A DNA stretch of 64,000 nt from Vespula vulgaris (GCF_905475345.1 NC_066608.1:3217501-3281500), one strand, 5' to 3'. Shown: positions 13,241-26,337, counted from the first letter of the stretch. Made by a program: numbers and translations. Notes: generated by a model not told the origin, from the sequence alone.

Positions 13241-13549
13241 GAGAACGATTCGCGTTTATAATAACGTACGCTCGAGAGACCAATGCCAAAGACTTTTCGC
13301 AACTTGTACTTCGCAATAGTCACAGATGACTCATCGATGAAAAAAATCGGCCGACATAGTACAAGATTTTTGTTTCTTAGCTCTCAAACTCTTGCTTCCT
13401 TCCCTCTTTGCTTTCTTGTTTTCTTTCTTTCTTTCGTATTTTTTTTTAGAAATGCAATCTATATCGCAAGTTTGTTTGTTGCTTTCGAATTTCTTCTGAA
13501 GTAGGATTTCAACGTCGAGTTTCTACAGACTTTTTATCGTCACGTATAA

Positions 13550-14161
13550 GAGAGAATCGTAATTACAACGAAATTCATTGATTGAATTGTTTGAAAATTT
13601 ATATAATCGAGAAAAATCTTTCTTTCCGGCGAAAGAGATTCTCTTTGCATTCGAAAAAGAGGGGGAGAGAGAGAGAGAGAGAGAGAGAGTGAGAGAAAGA
13701 AAAAGAGAGATAGGCTATGATATTTTTTATTTCCTCTTCAAGAGAACGTCAAGCTACTTTTATTATCTCGTAGAAATCTCAAGCGCACAATTGATTGAAT
13801 AAAATCAATAAAATTATGTAAACGACGAAAATCTAAGCTTCTTTGAAAAGAATTGGGTTTTTTTTTTTCGCGTTGAAGAGAAAGAGAAAAAGAAAGAAAA
13901 AGAGAAAAAGAGAGTATCTCCTTATCTTTTATATTTATTTTTACCTTGAAGAAATCGTCGACTTCCATTTATTATATCGTAGAAATCGAATAAACAATTG
14001 ATTGAATAAAATCAAGAAAATTATAAAAACGATACAAATTTATGCTAATGGATAGTCTCTTAGTATTAAGAAAGAAAGAGAAGGAGAGGATTATAGATTC
14101 CGATATTTTTTCTTTTCTTTTCAAAAAAAAAAACACCACTCGTTATTATTATTATTATTAC

Positions 14162-14192
<31 letters not shown>

Positions 14193-14300
14193 TTTAAGAA
14201 CCACTCACGTATAAAATTAATCGATTAAATTTAATAAAATGAATAAAAAAAATTTGAATCTTCATAAAAAAAAGAAAAAGAAAAAAAAAACGAAAAAAGA
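13550..14300. repeat. Degenerate ~210-bp tandem units containing GA-rich cores
   Basis: ATTAT-TCGTAGAAATC followed by CAATTGATTGAATAAAATCA occurs at 13762 and at 13971, and weaker versions lie near 13570 and 14200. Each unit also includes a GA/GAAA tract and a GATATTTTTT-like word, suggesting an old local expansion with microsatellite growth inside the unit. Confidence 0.6.
14142..14194. repeat. ATT trinucleotide repeat
   Basis: About 17 ATT units with one ACT interruption. Confidence 0.92.
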
Positions 14301-14500
14301 TTGTCTCCTCGAGTTATTAGGAAACTAAAAATGTTAATTTAAGCGTCTTTGAAAAATCACTAGGATCTCACGTTCTCCTGTTTTGCGTTTTGAAAGCTAT
14401 GCTCGATTCTCGGTCATTGTTTATTAGCAAGATTTATCGTCTGCAACGCCTGGTAATAACACGGTACACTGATTTATTCAGATTTCATTCATGAAATTAT

Positions 14501-14501
<1 letters not shown>

Positions 14502-14557
<56 letters not shown>

Positions 14558-14704
14558 CACACACATACACACACAAACACACACACTCTCATCCATTCTT
14601 TCTCTCTCACTCACTCGTCTTCTATTTCCATCTCTATCTCGTTTGATGTCTTTGGCGTTGACGTCTCGTTGTTCGTACGGTAGATACACACACACATACA
14701 TACA

Positions 14705-14738
<34 letters not shown>

Positions 14739-14790
14739 AATACATACATACATATATACATACTCACATACGTACATATATATATATATG
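14502..14790. repeat. CT, CA and CATA microsatellites
   Basis: CT 14502-14554, CA 14556-14588, CATA 14686-14765 and AT to 14790, with about 95 bp of unique sequence in between. Confidence 0.92.
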
Positions 14791-16078
14791 TACTTTACGA
14801 AAGGCACCGATCGCTCGAAGCTCAATAACTTTCAAACGCAGGACAGCTTTCCAATCTAGCTCATTAACATCAATGATGCTCCGTTGCAACACAAGCGGCC
14901 AGTACTTACTCGAGAGTTCCAGTGGTTCTCATGTTCGAGAGGAAACACTTTACACACGTTGCTTTCAACAGAAAGAGATGGATAGATAGAGAGAGAAAGA
15001 GAAGGAGAAAGAGAGAGAGGGAAATAGAAAGAAATATCTTTGAGATTGAAAAGACGAGAACGACGTTGTTGTCCTTGGATTCGTAGAAACGTTTAATGTT
15101 TAACCGTTTGACCGTCTTCTTCTTCTCCCTCTTTCACCGTCGCATTCAGAAATAGAAATGTTTATGCTAATCGATTGCCCACGATCGATCGTTTAAAATG
15201 TGATCACAGTTGCAGAAATAGAATGAAATTAGATATAATTTTAATACTCCCACGAGACAGACATTTGTAACGGGATACTCAATTATTATCATTGAGACAA
15301 ACGTTCCGATTTGCTTTATAAATTATTCTTCTTCCTTTTTTCCCCCCTTCTGTTTTATCTTTTTCTTTTATCTTATTTAAAGACGTGAATGATGTATTTA
15401 AATAAATCGTATATACCTACATACTTCATCATTTCCATAGACGTTAATATCTTTTCCAAACGCAAAGATGTGTAAGTACTTACTAACTTAGTTACTTACT
15501 TACTCACTTAAAGGCGTTAATTCGATAGCAGTACGTAACAACTGTGACTCTGACTCAACCGTTTCTCACGACATTTTGTCCTCGTTCGTTGCTTTTCCAG
15601 ATTGTTCAAAAAAAAAAAAAAAAGAGAGAGAAAAAAAAGAAAAAGAAAAAAAAGGGAGAGGAGAAGAGGAAAAAAAGTAGTAAATACCGGTATCATCGTT
15701 TCCAGATGCTTCGAAACGAATTCCATATTCTCCTTTGACTCGTATTCGACGGTCAACTTACGGGAAAACGTAGGAGCACCGTCCTCGCTCTTCTTACGCC
15801 TTATGATTTGAATTATCTTTCATTAAAAAGCAAAGACCTGAGAAAAATGCGTTGGAACGTCGTACCGACGAGAAGAGTTATGCAAATTTGAACATCCAAC
15901 TCGAGTTAGAAGTGTTTCTTTTCTTTTTTCTTTTCTTTTTTGTCTTCTTTCTTTTAATGTTTTATTGTTTTTGCTCTCTCTCTCTCTCTCTTTCTCTCCT
16001 TTTTTCTTATTTTCATTATTATTTTTTCTCTCTTTTTTCTTCTTCTTCTACTTCGTTCGACTGAACAAATAAACTCGT
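14791..16078. other. No gene seen: unique intron with purine and pyrimidine runs
   Basis: It contains GA at 14985-15030, an A/G-rich run at 15607-15680 and a pyrimidine tract at 15918-16055. Frames here are Lys/Arg or Phe/Leu low-complexity. Confidence 0.65.
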
Positions 16079-16927
16079 AAATAAACGTGTAATTGAAAAT
16101 ATTTTTGTAAATTATTTGAAACGATGATTCAACGTAATTATTTAACGACGTAATCGATACAAAGACGTACGTATGTATTATGCGAACAACTTCGTCTATC
16201 TCTTCTACGATCGTTTTATAATTTAGTAAGAAGAACTTATATCCAATCGAATTCGAAGTTAACGCGATTAGATATAGTATCCGTTGCTTTAAACGATTAA
16301 TAAAGGCCTTACAATTTCTAAGCGATTAAGCGAAGATGCGTCGAACGCGTTGCAACGATCAAATAAATCCGTATAATTGAAAATTTGGTGTAAATTATTT
16401 AAAACGATTCAACGTAACTATCTAACAACGTAATCGTTACGAAAATATACGTATGTTTTATGTGAACATCGTATATCTCTTGAAGTTAAAAATATTTCTA
16501 CGATCGTTTTATAATTTAGTAAGAAGAAATTATATCCAACCGAATTCGAAGTTAACGCGATTAGATATAGTATCCGTTGCTTTAAGCGATTAATAAAGGC
16601 CTTACAATTTCTAAGCGATTAAGCGAAGATGCGTCGAACGCGTTACAACGATCAAATAAATCCGTATAATTGAAAATTTTTTGTAAATTATTTAAAACGA
16701 TTCAACGTAACTATCTAACGACGTAATCGATACAAAATCATACGTATGTATTATGCGAACAACTTCGTCTATCTCTTCTACGATCGTTTTATAATTTAGT
16801 AAGAAGAAATTATATCCAACCGAATTCGAAGTTAACGCGTTTAGATATAGTATCCGTTGCTTTAAGCGATTAATAAAGGCCTTAAAGTTTATAAGCGACT
16901 AAGCGAAGGTGCGTCGAACGCGTTGCA
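16079..16927. repeat. Three tandem copies of a ~290-bp unique sequence
   Basis: Marker strings such as ATCCGTTGCTTTAA, TAATAAAGGCCTTA and GCGTCGAACGCGTT occur three times in the same order. The starts lie near 16079, 16361 and 16654, giving periods of 282 and 293 bp. Copies differ by scattered substitutions and small indels, so the expansion is not very recent. No coding frame spans a copy. Confidence 0.9.
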
Positions 16928-17579
16928 AACGGCGATTAACGGTGCTGCGTTAGGTACGAGTTTAATGTATTTACAGAGCTGAAACCCATTAACGCGTGTC
17001 TGCCAGTTGTTAACGGCGTGGCTGAGCAGCCTCTACGTGAAACGACTTATCGTTTAGCTTCCGGCAATGGAGAACGACGTGACGTGGCTCGATGCAGAAG
17101 CGTTCTTCTCTAATACCAACCAGAGACAACAAAACGATCGAGCTACCTATGAGGTAGGTATTATCTATTTCTTTTGGTTGGTTCAGGTCGGTCGGGATTT
17201 TCCACGTCGATTCACGAGACTCGCAAGAAGAATATCGTGATGGAACGAAACGCTTATAAAGTTAAAAAAAAAAATAGGAATAAGAAAAAGACGACTTGCT
17301 TCGCAAACGATTTAAATAATGCATCGATTTTAAACCTAATACGAATTTTTCAGATAAATCATATCCCTGATAATTATATCGTTTTACAAAGGCTCTTATC
17401 GTTGTCATTACTTTCTTCTATATGATTTAATATTATTTAATTTTCTTCTTTAATTATCAATTACGATTGTTATCGATAATTATTACTCGAAAGAACGAAA
17501 ATTCTTATTCGAACTTATTTCCTATTATCTTAGTTACGATGTTATCTAGGCGCTAATAGAAAAAGAAATAGAAGAAGAA

Positions 17580-17614
<35 letters not shown>

Positions 17615-18078
17615 AATAGCATATACATACGTACATACACGCATGTACTTATTTACTTTTGCATAACTTAGAAGTAAAAAATAATGAGGAGTCTGTCATC
17701 ATACGTCTAGACTGTTAAACGAGATAGGAGATGTAAACATTATGTTATGCGAGGTATGTTAGAAAAGTCTTATACGATTTTACGAGTCATTAAATGCAGA
17801 TTGACTCTCCTGTCCTTGTCATGAATCATATTTATCGGAGAAATCGATGAATCATATTGTAGCGACATCGTGAGAGAGAAGTATGATTCAAAAGAAACAT
17901 TTAAAACGATATTAATGATTCAGAAATTGCGAAATCTTTTTGTGAGTTTTTTTTTCCTCGTTTCTCGACTTACGCATATATCGTATGACACTTTTATCAA
18001 TTTCAATGTGAAACAAAGATTAATTGTCTTTTAGTTGTTATCGAAACATCGATAATTAATATCAATTTATGATTCAAG

Positions 18079-18115
<37 letters not shown>

Positions 18116-19440
18116 CAATAATAATAATAGTAATAGTAATAGTAATAATAGTAATAAAAGAAAAATATGAACGCATATAAACGAGATATATGCAAAAGTT
18201 CTTTTTTCTTTCTTCTTTTTTCTCTTTTTTTCTTTTTTTTTTTCATAAATTACAAAAGAATACAATTACTTGGGTCGTTGTTTACTCGGTATCTTCAATT
18301 TCAATTCATTAAATTAATTTACGCGTCGAATTAAATAAGGTTAATCGAAATACGCTCGGTGTTTTTCGATACGTATAGAACGAACATAGAGAGTAGACGT
18401 ATAACAATTATCGAGTAAATTTAAAAGGCAAGCACGAACACAATCTCATTAGTCATAAACGTGCCGATTCTAATTAAGGTCCTTTTTGTATTGTCAATTG
18501 AATTTACGAGTTTATCTCGATGAAACGGCCTTGAATTCGAAACGATCGATCTTGACTTTTTTCAAAAAAATCCAAATCTTTTTCTATTAAGTTTTACAGT
18601 TAATTTTATCATTGACATCAGTTAGAACGGTTTTCACATTTCTCTTTCTCTCTTTCTCTCTTTCTCTCTCTGATGTTAGAGAGCTCCGATTTTAAAATAA
18701 ATGAAATATAATACAAGATATTGATAATGTAGGAATGAATTCGTTTATCACAATTATTCCAAATGGAAAAATACTTTCGTTACGTTTGACGGTGCCTTTA
18801 TTAAATAACGCATTTATCGTTACGTTACGTTACGTTCCTGAACGTGCCTCATTTACATTTTTATCGCACGTATGTTCTTCGTGGAACCAATTAAGTACCA
18901 GTTTATGTATAATTAGATGTCCTCTTCGGAGATCGATTATACGTAAATAGCATTGTTACAATAATACTTGAGTATGTGTTCTTTTATATATGCATAACGC
19001 ATAATACACAGACACACATACACACACACGTATTAACTTGCATTATCAAAAATGGAACGTAGCGTAATTCTATTCGTAAATATCGCTTTTATGTTTTTCC
19101 TTGAAACATTTTAACCGAATGCTATACCACGCGTTTCTCGTGACGATTCTGTAAATGTATTAGTATGGAGGATGGACTCGTACGTAAACGACAAATATTT
19201 AAGGTAAAAGTAAACACGATGGAGTTGTAACCTTTACGTTTCATTCTCGACGACATAGAGAGGTCGGTCTACTATGTTGAAAGTAGTCATTACTTGTTCT
19301 GCCGATCCCAACGAGATACACGTATATTTTTGTATCGATAAATAAAGTAGTGACATAATTAAACTGCATAATGACGAGGGAAAAAAAATATAATTAAAAC
19401 TGTATAAATAAATATGTGAGATGGCCGAGGACTGAATTTA
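16928..19440. other. No gene seen: AT-rich intron with AAAT and AAT repeats
   Basis: It contains an AAAT repeat (17579-17617) and AAT/AAC/AGT triplets (18079-18158). The remaining sequence is AT-rich and unique; the 71-codon frame at 18735-18950 has ordinary composition but no recognised homology. Confidence 0.65.
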
Positions 19441-19452
19441 ATTACATGATGT

Positions 19453-19529
19453 GTATATATATATATATATATACAACTCGAACTAACTTCGAGTGAAATG
19501 AAAAACAATAAGATGATTTAAAAAAGAAA

Positions 19530-19594
<65 letters not shown>
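19453..19594. repeat. AT run and 33-unit GA microsatellite
   Basis: TA repeat at 19453-19472; GA from 19530 to 19594 with a single CA interruption near its start. Confidence 0.93.
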
Positions 19595-19597
<3 letters not shown>

Positions 19598-19885
19598 ACA
19601 AGAGAATAAAAGGTTCATTGACCTCATGCTCATAATATATATTCATAGCTACGTGTATTTAATATCGATCGTAAAATTATTTCTCAACATTTTACCTCAC
19701 TTCTCGTGAGAAAAGAAACGAAATATATTAAGATTGAGATAAGAACCTATTACAAATTGATTATAAAATAAGGAAATGTTTGTTAGATGAAATAGAAAAA
19801 AAAATATACATTAAAAGAAGTTTTGTGATTTCATGATGTCATATATTTTAAGAATACGAAATTTTGTTAAATCTTACTTTCAGTC

Positions 19886-20490
19886 AAACCGGAAGTTTAA
19901 TGATTTTTATTTTTTTTTATGCGGAAGATCTTGTATGTTTTTAATTAATTAAATATTTTAATAAATTATCTTTAAAAAATTATTTAACGAGTGTAAGGCT
20001 AAAGTTAATAATTAACGAGATATTAATATGTATAATTATATGATCAACGGTATATACTTTTAATTATAAACAATCTTAAAATGTAATGTAAAAATGAAAA
20101 ACAAAGCGATCTAACCATAAGCTCATTTATTATCTTACTATTAATTGAAAAAAGAAACTTTAAAATTAAGTTAGAAGAAGAAGCTTTTGTCCATTATTTT
20201 CTCGTACGCACAATCGACATCTTGTAATCAAAACATTTATATATATTTTGTAATATTTCAAACTTTATTTGATTAACAACATTTATCAGTTTCTTATAAA
20301 TTTCGTTTTCAATAAATTTAACATTACTGTTCCTATCTCGTTAATTATTAATTACAAGCCGATACTCGTTCAATAATATTTTAAAGATAATTGATCAAAA
20401 TATATAATCAATTAAAAAAAAAAAAGATTGTTCCATTAAAGATCAGTATATTGATATCTGAAAAATTAAATATCATTAAACTTCCGGTTT
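19886..20490. mobile_element. Foldback-type element with long imperfect inverted arms
   Basis: AAACCGGAAGTTTAATGAT at 19886-19904 recurs as its exact reverse complement at 20472-20490. The similarity continues inward with gaps: the motifs AATTATCTTTAAA, a TTNAACGAGT word and TAATAATTAACGAGATA occur in the same order in both arms. The left arm is about 137 bp and the right about 158 bp, around a centre of about 310 bp. No coding frame or clear target duplication is seen. It is best read as a MITE or foldback element. Confidence 0.7.
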
Positions 20491-21431
20491 AATCGAAGAA
20501 ATCATATATTTTATATGGCACAGGGTAAAATATTTGTCACGTAAAATAATGAAACTTTTCTTAACATATACTTCTAACAAAAGAGACATTCGATCGACCC
20601 TTGATCAATCTGTATACGTATATTCACGTACGAAAGTATATAGTGTATCATTGAGGATTAAAAAAAAAAAAAAAAAAAATAATACTATTAAATTCTTACG
20701 TTCTGATACTACTTATCCCTAAAATTATTCGACATAAACAAATTTGTATCTTAAAGTAGGAATGTTATTAACTACCGGTTAATGGATTCTGTGAGTTACA
20801 TAGTCAAACGCGTAGAACTATGATGGACTGACGTATTTACGTACGTAATACATACATGCAGCATTGAACGCGCTAATGAATAAACTTTCGTAAATCTCAG
20901 CAAGTAATTTACGCTCTACGGCTAACCAGGTAGCGTCGCTGTTCTAATAGAATTCGATGCTATGGAGAAAAACTATGAATTTCTTTTTATCCAGGACAAG
21001 GATCTGCAATATCCTTTTTCTCCATTTTATTTCGATATTGAGAGCAAACGCTGAGCCTTGCCGTGCAGTGCCGTGCAATGCCGTGCTGGATGCATAAACG
21101 CAGAGGACAAGCGACGATGAAGCTTCGTGTAAACAGAGCAACGTACAAACGAAGCGTTCGCCAGCCGTACCAAAAAATATCCGAAAAGCATGCAAATATA
21201 TTCCTCGGTAGGATATGGAGATTTTATTTGCGAAGAAAGTCAATTCTGGCTCCGTTCGATAGATACGAAACGGGAAGCGTTAACGAACGGACGTTGTGTC
21301 ATACAAAACAAATAGGAACCTCCTTCCTTCTTCTCTATCACCACCCACAACCACCTCAACTACCACCATCTACTATCACCAACTATCACCAGTTATCATT
21401 CGTACAAATACCGAAGAAACTTAGAGGATTG

Positions 21432-21607
21432 TTTCGGTATATCTCAAAGAAATCATTTCTATAAATTTAATATATACTATAGATGTTTAATTTTGTAAAA
21501 GAAGTCATTTCTCAAATAGTTTCGGTATATCTCAAAGAAATCATTTCTATAAATTTAATATATACTATAGATGTTTAATTTTGTAAAAGAAGTCATTTCT
21601 CAAACGC
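21432..21607. repeat. Perfect or near-perfect tandem duplication, 2 x 88 bp
   Basis: The segment starting TTTCGGTATATCTCAAAG at 21432 restarts at 21520 with no difference that I can see until after CATTTCTCAAA. The identity points to a recent duplication or an assembly artefact. It lies just left of the element at 21674. Confidence 0.9.
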
Positions 21608-21673
21608 ATCTTTTAAGTCGATTCTTCAATTTTCGAAAATTAATATTAGAAGTAAATAGGCAACTTCGTGAAT

Positions 21674-21939
21674 TGGACCGTTTATTTTGAAAATGGTGTG
21701 TCCATTTTTTGTTGTTTCGAGAAAATTAAAGATTAATAATCAATCGTTACGCGATTTCTTTTATTGGACTATTTTAAACTGAACAAAGCTTAATTTTAAA
21801 GGAAAATTTTTAATGGAAAAGATTGACATTTTTTAAGGTATTAAATATTAACTAGTTATAAATTAAAAGAGTTTAAACTAAATTAATCATAGATTATGTG
21901 ATGTTTCATTTTAAAATAAGTTTCAAAATAAACGGTCCA
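21674..21939. mobile_element. Short MITE-like element with 19-bp perfect terminal inverted repeats
   Basis: TGGACCGTTTATTTTGAAA at 21674-21692 is repeated as its exact reverse complement at 21921-21939. The 266-bp element is AT-rich, has no coding frame, and I see no convincing target duplication, so the family is not assigned. Confidence 0.65.
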
Positions 21940-23262
21940 CTCAATGAAAATCAAATAAAATTAAAATTATCACGATTAATCGATAACCCAACGTGCATGC
22001 ATAATATTCAACTTCGAAAAATATAATTTACGTCTTTAGTTTAAAACCGTAAGAAGTATCTTATATTTTTCTAACGATATAACGAAAAGTATAACTAAGG
22101 ATCCTATCTTAGAAGCTACTTGATATAAAAGACAACCCTTTCGTATCTTCACGATTTTTATGAATGTTTACCTATTCAAACAGTTACATCGAATATCTTA
22201 AAATTTTTAATTTCTTGAATTTTTGATTTAATATTTAATACATAATAACAGTGCATTTTCGACTCGATGTAACTTTCGATCGTAGAGTAGCAGCCATGTT
22301 TGAAAATTAGAGAATTAATAAAAAATAGTATACATGCGACAAGGATAATTCAAAACCTACCTACAAAAATATATGAAACACTTTCGTTAATAAGAATTCT
22401 TTTAAAATATTCAACGATTGAATGAATTTCCATGAAATTTTTAACAAATATCGATGATCGCTTAACAAGATATGTCTTTTACCAATTTTTTGAATTATTC
22501 TTGTTTTTATAATATAAAAGAATAATTTTATTTTTTTTACGAATATCATGTTTCTCGTAAAGGATTTATAAGACAGAACTCTCTTCTACGTAATTCAAAC
22601 ACGAAAGGGTTGATTACAACTATTCTTCCTATCAGCTTCAGATCAATTTCATCTGACTCACAGAGTTTCTTATATTCATCATATCTCTAGGTAATACGTT
22701 TTGTAAGCACATAAAGACCTTCATGTAAGCATCGACGTAAGACCGTGATACGTAAGTCGTAACGATGAAAAATTTCGTAAGGATGAAATTCTTAAGGTTT
22801 ATATCTTACGATACGTGCGTGAACGCTTTAAGAATTCTTCGAGATTGGTTTACGGCGATATCACACGTCGGCCATGATAAACTTTATCGCACATATATTT
22901 AACTATATATACGTATATATACATATACACACACATACACATGTATACATTTATATGTGTATATGTATGTATGTATATTGATATACAATTCGAAGACATG
23001 AACGAACGAGATATGAACGCCTCGTTCGTTAACATTTCATTTCCTGTATCTACTTTGAGCTGCGAGTAGTAACAGGCAATCGTCTTAAAAGGTTCGCGAT
23101 CCTTGCTTCGCCGAGAACGTAAAGCAAAAGCGAAAGGAGCTCAACGGATTTGGAGAGTAGCACCAAAGAGATAACAGTTATTCGTTCTTATCCGCAAATC
23201 TAAAGTTTCGAGCATGTATTTCGTATGTCGGTAGATAGGCTCTCATCTAGAAAGCACAAACG

Positions 23263-23303
23263 CGGAGAGAAAGATAGATAGATAGATAGATAGACAGATA
23301 GAC

Positions 23304-23349
<46 letters not shown>

Positions 23350-23403
23350 GTGGTAGATAGATAGATAGATAGATAGAGAGAAAAAGAGAGAGAGAGAGAG
23401 AGA
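23263..23403. repeat. GATA then GA microsatellite
   Basis: About 23 GATA units with GACA and GGTG interruptions, then GA. Confidence 0.94.
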
Positions 23404-24340
23404 ATTCAGTAATATTTGAAATCATTCTCGGAGCTTCTCCTGGGTTGCCCAGCATCAAAAGCGAGCCTTATTGAAACAATGTTTATCAAAGAGCCAGAGC
23501 TACGCGGAAACGGTGACCCTTCAAAAGATGCAAAGGCTTAATATCCTTCTCTCGAGTACCTAAAGACGAACTTTGATGTTACGTCGTCACTTAATTTAAT
23601 TACCCCGACATTGCACTTTAGCGACCATGAAGAAGAACGTTTAAACGTATTTCATGAGACACCTAGAAAGGAAAAAACCATCGATCGACCGACCGATCAG
23701 TCGATCGTCACGGACGAGAAACGTAACGCATTTGATAAGAGGCAATAAGCGAATACATCTTTAAAATTTATAAATACGAGAAAAAAGGAAGGAAAAGAGA
23801 AGAAAAAGAAAGAGAGAGAGAGAGAAGCTTTGATAATTTGCTGATAAGAGAGACATGTTTTTTTTTGTCGCGACCTTTATTTCGCTAATAATCTAACCAC
23901 TTCTACACGGTGAACCCGACAAAACGAGCACGAAATTTGTCAGGGCGATCAAATGCAGCAAACGAACAGAGAGAGACCGACAGAAACGAGAGAGAAAGAG
24001 AGAAAGAGAGAGAGAGAGAAATAAAGGAAAGAGGACCAATTTGTGTTTATCGGTCCTTTGTTTCCCTTTTTCGTTTCCTACCAACACCAGCATACCCTTC
24101 CTCTTTCGGCGATACCTTCCCCTCTCCTCTTTCTCTACCACCTCATCCTCCTCCTCCCACAACACCGTCGATAATTTCGCTCGCGCCATCGGACAAACGA
24201 ACAATGTTTTGTATCGGACCAGCCACGTTATGTTGTTCCTGGCGCACGCTCATTGCGAACGGCAGATCTCGAAAAGCGCGTTAATTCGAGCGTGACTATC
24301 TCCGCAAATGTCCTCCCCGATTTTACCCCTCTTCATCCTC

Positions 24341-24400
24341 CACCCCCAACTCCCAACCCCCAACCCCCAACCCCTCACCACCAACCCCTCATCCCCACCC
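24341..24400 (-). repeat. CCCCAA-type array; minus strand is a G-quadruplex candidate
   Basis: The plus strand is CCCAAC-like; the minus strand has successive runs of three to five G separated by TT, AGTT or short spacers. At least four adjacent runs fit a G-quadruplex pattern. Confidence 0.8.
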
Positions 24401-24539
24401 TTGACGAAACGGTCAACTATTAACACTAGGAGCGACCGTTTGTTCGACATCAAGTTGTTTCCTTTGATACCTTCGTTCAAATCGGCCACCAGATATGCCT
24501 GTTGTTCAACCCTTTTCGAGCTGAACGAACGACGATAAG

Positions 24540-25250
24540 CAAGTGAGACACATACTGTGTGTGAGAAAATGAGAAAGTCGCAAAAAGAAAAAAAGAAAGA
24601 AGAAATATGTTCTGTGAATGTTTCGAAAGCTGCAAGTAAGGTAGAGATTCAAATTTGCGTAATGGTAGAAAGCAAGAAGGTAGAAAAAAGAAAATGATAA
24701 AAAGACGGTACGGAGTAATGGTAGAGTCGAATCAAAGTGCGTAATAGCGATATAGACTATTTAAATAAATATAATAAAAGTAACAAGTAAGAAAAGTAAA
24801 AAGTAACGGTATATACATATGTACATAATGGTGATATAAAGTGCGTAAAGAGAAAATTGATTTTTGTAGATATTTAAAAGCTGCGGTATGAAAAAAGAAA
24901 ATATGAAAAGATAAAGAAACAAAAACAATGCAGTACAAAGTACTACGTCCACTATAATCCGATCATAGTAATAGCGGTATGAAAGAGACAAAGTGATATT
25001 ATATAATAGTGGTTACGAAGTATATAAAGAGACTAGGTATATAATTCATTTCAAAATTAAATACATATATATATATATAGGTATGTATATAACACAAAGT
25101 GGTACATAGTACAGTTTAATCGTAAGAAAATGAACAGAGTATTAAAACAGAAGCAAGAGAAATACAAATTAACCGTATACGTAGCAATGCGATATATGTA
25201 AAACAAAACAAAATAAGAAAATAAAAAAATTTCCAAATCGAGATAAACAC
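24540..25250. other. No gene seen: strongly C-poor, purine-rich stretch
   Basis: Plus strand is dominated by A and G with few C over about 650 bp, with loose recurrences of AAAGTGCGTAA (24736, 24839) and GCGGTATGAAA (24882, 24973). No frame of interest. Confidence 0.5.
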
Positions 25251-25678
25251 GAGTGCGTGATCCACTCTAAACAGCAATAACTGTATTATTTCCATGAGAA
25301 GAAACTAACCATGCCGGACTTAAAACTTCGATAAGACGTGAATCAAGCGGAACGTTTCGAACTCACGATGTCTACCGCAAACGCAACCGGTCCCTGATCA
25401 TTTTACCTTTTTCCTTCTTTTCTAAGTCGCTTTCCCTCAACGACGATCAACCTTAATATCATACTCTTTTTTCTCTATCGTTTCTGACGATAAGACGTTT
25501 CCGTTATGAATAATTCTTTCTGTACTATCCACGATGATTTCGATCGGAATGAACCATTTTATACGGACTATCGCGCGTATCGATATAAAACCAGTTTCCA
25601 AATGTTCTCCTTTGAAAGCAATAAAATTCCTAAGCTAACCTAGAACTACGACGGATAGATAGATAGAAACAAACTTGT

Positions 25679-25790
25679 AAGCAACCGAGTAACCAAGCAA
25701 CCAAGCAACCAAACAACCAAGCAACCAAGTAACCGAAGCAAGTAAGCAAGCAAGCAAGCAAACAAGTAAGCAGCCGCAAGCAGTCGCAAG
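25679..25790. repeat. AAGCAACC-type and AAGC repeat
   Basis: Octamer-like AACCAAGC units are followed by AAGC tetranucleotides. Confidence 0.9.
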
Positions 25791-25916
25791 ATCCAACGGA
25801 TAATATTTCTCCCTTGGTCCAGCGTAATAGCGGTAGGGTTAATAGATCCATCTTACGAGTGACCTAGCTATGATGAACGAGGGAACGCTGAGTATACGTG
25901 GATCTAAAGAGAAAAA

Positions 25917-25987
25917 AGAGAGAGAGAGAGAGAAGGGAGCTAGAGAGCCGCAAGGATCGTTCTGGCTTGTGTGCAACATACGACAGA

Positions 25988-26058
<71 letters not shown>
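25917..26058. repeat. Long GA microsatellite
   Basis: GA at 25917-25939 and about 35 uninterrupted units at 25992-26058. It generates overlapping Arg/Glu and Ser/Leu frames. Confidence 0.95.
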
Positions 26059-26060
<2 letters not shown>

Positions 26061-26337
26061 CGGGACATAAAACTGAATTCCACGATGGTGAGCATGCCGC
26101 TAGCAGAAACTCAGAAATAACCGTCGCGGCGTGCTCGTTTCCAAATGGTCGCACGCCGACGCCGCACGCATGGAAAGAAATAAAAAAAAGAAAAAAGAAA
26201 AAAGGGGCAAAACGGAAAAGAAAACAAAAAAAAAAGAATTGCATCAAGGAACGCAAAATTTTCTTTCCAAAAGAGAACGATTCATATAGCAGGTAAGTAA
26301 CTACGTAAGATTTCGTTGAAACTGTTGATCTGGCCAG

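Larger units (their letters stand above)
20491..23262. other. No gene seen: AT-rich intron around small mobile elements
   Basis: Outside the separately listed repeats it includes a three-fold 10-bp repeat (GTGCARTGCC, 21059-21088), an octamer ATGCAAAT (21190-21197), and CA/GTAT microsatellite at 22909-22984. No splice-bounded coding frame is recognisable. Confidence 0.65.

Noticed and set aside
16079..16927. CRISPR-like array
   Set aside because: Only three long copies, with no short repeats separated by unique spacers, in an animal genome.
24341..24400. Interstitial telomere of GGGGTT type
   Set aside because: That unit belongs to ciliates; the array is irregular and short.
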